Origin: an uncultured Acetatifactor sp.
GTDB lineage: Bacteria; Bacillota; Clostridia; Lachnospirales; Lachnospiraceae
Length of the DNA: 16,436 bases
Direction: 5' to 3'
Assembly: GCA_910580225.1 (NCBI GenBank)
Contig: CAJTXE010000065.1
Coordinates: 1 to 16,436, forward strand
The notes beneath the pieces were generated by a model, which was not told the DNA's origin, ran no database searches, and was given only the letters and a program-made list of their open reading frames with translations. Position 1 is the first letter of the stretch. The number at the start of each line of letters is the position of its first letter. Shown one piece after another: positions 15,653 to 16,436 of the stretch. The position numbers and the translations under genes were made by a program.

Positions 15653-16017
15653 CATAACTTTAATTATTCTATACCTTTTGCCGGTATATTGCAAGCAAAA
15701 TTTTGTCTTTTCCGTTTTTTGTCAAAATTGCTGTTTCAAAAGATGTTTTCCTATTTTATTTTATGACAAGTTATCAACTCGAAGCAAAAATACGCAGGAA
15801 AAGACAGGAAAGCTATGTTACATACTCTTGCATAAAAAAGATTCTTCCAAATTAAAGGGATTTGTGCCAGTTCATCCCAACTGTATTGTAAGCGGCCTTT
15901 ACATGTTTGCGGAATATGATGGAAATGGAGGAAAATCAGAACATATTTAGAGGCACAGTTATGATGAAAGGGGGTATTATTTTACCTTAAATTTAGAAAA
16001 TTATTCGCAGATTATTG

Positions 16018-16056
16018 AAAAAGGTTCGCCTTACTTGTACATAAGACGAACCTTTT
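16018..16056 (-). repeat. Terminal-type inverted repeat 2 / hairpin
   Basis: AAAAGGTTCGCCTTA (16019-16033) pairs with TAAGACGAACCTTTT (16042-16056) around the loop CTTGTACA, with one C·A mismatch. The loop is the exact reverse complement of the loop in the copy at 15613-15652, so the two copies are inverted with respect to each other although each is nearly palindromic. It ends about 89 nt before the HTH gene. Confidence 0.75.
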
Positions 16057-16144
16057 GGATAAGGAAAAATACATACGTCTGCATATTTATGCTATGCAGC
16101 CGGAAACAGCAGAATACGGCACAAAACCGAAGGGAGGCGGAAAA

Positions 16145-16417
16145 ATGATCGACTATAAACCTTTCTGGGAGACGCTGAAGCAGTCAGAGGAAACCACCTA
16201 TACACTGGTGACCAGACACCGGATCTCCGGTGCCACCATAGACAAACTGCGGAAGAACAGGCCGGTGAACACGACCACCCTGGACGGTTTGTGCGGCATC
16301 TTTGCCTGCACCCTGCAGGATATTGTGCGGTATGTACCGGACGGAGAGACGGTCAGAGGGCAGCAGAGGAAAGAGACAGTCCCCCTTCTTCCGGAAGAGA
16401 CAGGAGTAAAGAGATGA
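16145..16417 (+). CDS. Small Cro/C1-type HTH DNA-binding protein
   Basis: A 90-residue protein whose residues about 5-65 form a Cro/C1-like (HTH_26/XRE-type) helix-turn-helix. The likely recognition region is RHRISGATIDKLRKNRPVN, followed by TTLDGLCGIFACTLQDIVRYVPD, a common pattern in short regulators of Clostridia. The C-terminal tail is polar and probably flexible. AGGGAGG (16131-16137) lies 7 nt before ATG 16145. The frame is open upstream to 16055, but that start lies right beside the hairpin repeat and has no Shine-Dalgarno. Its stop overlaps the ATG of the next gene, so it is probably the first gene of a coupled unit. Such proteins often regulate adjacent mobile-element or surface genes, but the downstream gene is cut off here. 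Confidence 0.8.
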   Translation: MIDYKPFWETLKQSEETTYTLVTRHRISGATIDKLRKNRPVNTTTLDGLCGIFACTLQDIVRYVPDGETVRGQQRKETVPLLPEETGVKR

Positions 16418-16436
16418 AAAAACAGAAAGTTGACAG
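16414..16436 (+). CDS. Start of a gene truncated by the window edge
   Basis: ATG 16414 overlaps the HTH gene stop (ATGA). AGGAG (16402-16406) lies 7 nt upstream, and the frame reads MKKQKVD to the end of the window. The lysine-rich beginning would suit a signal-peptide or transmembrane N-terminus, but seven residues are too few to say. Coupling with the HTH gene is the only firm information. Confidence 0.55.

Larger units (their letters stand above)
15371..16144. other. Gene-poor AT-rich divergent intergenic region
   Basis: This region lies between the leftward regulator operon and the rightward HTH gene. No reading frame has both a ribosome binding site and recognisable protein content. A 90-codon frame (15678-15950) starts at TTG without a Shine-Dalgarno and resembles nothing I know. 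The part from 15613 to 16056 is framed by two inverted terminator-like hairpins (listed separately). A TTGAAA (16015-16020) with TACATA 17 nt later could be a weak promoter for the HTH gene. Confidence 0.6.

Noticed and set aside
15261..15694. Two minus-strand frames upstream of the regulator gene.
   Set aside because: They overlap its promoter and operator, lack ribosome binding sites and have no protein-like conservation that I can recognise.
15678..15950. 90-codon plus-strand frame between the two hairpin repeats.
   Set aside because: TTG start, no ribosome binding site, Cys/Phe-rich beginning and no recognised similarity; probably non-coding or a decayed remnant.
1..16436. CRISPR array, prophage genes, tRNA or rRNA.
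   Set aside because: No spaced direct repeats, phage structural genes, or recognisable tRNA/rRNA segments were seen by reading the sequence. A covariance-model scan was not possible here.

Overview
The window looks like a chromosomal segment of a gut-type Clostridia, most probably Lachnospiraceae. This is inferred from the gene families (JetA/DUF5716-like condensin genes, a ptb-buk butyrate pair, uxaC under a LacI regulator), the moderate GC content and the strong AGGAGG-type ribosome binding sites. No rRNA, tRNA, CRISPR array or intact transposase gene was seen.

Layout from left to right. (1) 157-1521 (+): an NhaC-family Na+/H+ antiporter behind a good extended -10 promoter. (2) 1703-10163 (+): a five-gene cluster that looks like one transcription unit. 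Its first three genes encode a Wadjet/MksBEF-like SMC complex: JetA (kleisin-like), a JetB-like winged-helix subunit, and JetC (SMC ATPase with Walker A, signature and Walker B motifs). The place where a Wadjet operon would carry the JetD nuclease is taken by a MoxR-type AAA+ ATPase. That gene overlaps by 4 nt a 593-residue protein with two metallopeptidase-like domains (the first lacking its catalytic Glu) and a C-terminal vWA domain with a complete MIDAS. (3) 10327-12439 (+): ptb and buk, the phosphotransbutyrylase/butyrate kinase route from butyryl-CoA to butyrate with ATP formation. (4) 12706-15245 (-): a LacI-family regulator and glucuronate isomerase (uxaC), convergent with buk. A strong bidirectional terminator and a perfect 39-nt palindrome lie between the convergent units. 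(5) 15246-16144: an AT-rich intergenic region with the lacI promoter, a cre/LacI-type operator, and two mutually inverted terminator-like hairpins about 365 bp apart that look like the ends of a small mobile or MITE-like element. (6) 16145 to the right edge (+): a small Cro/C1-type HTH protein overlapping the start of a gene cut by the window end.

The part most worth attention is the JetABC + MoxR + metallopeptidase-vWA cluster. The JetABC part is expected to be a DNA-loop-extruding SMC machine. MoxR/vWA pairs usually act as ATP-driven remodelling modules and recur in NTPase-vWA conflict systems. The arrangement suggests either a JetD-less chromosome condensin with a partner chaperone, or a defence-type system in which a remodelling/protease module replaces the nuclease. 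The sequence alone cannot decide between these. The rest of the window is ordinary metabolism and transport.
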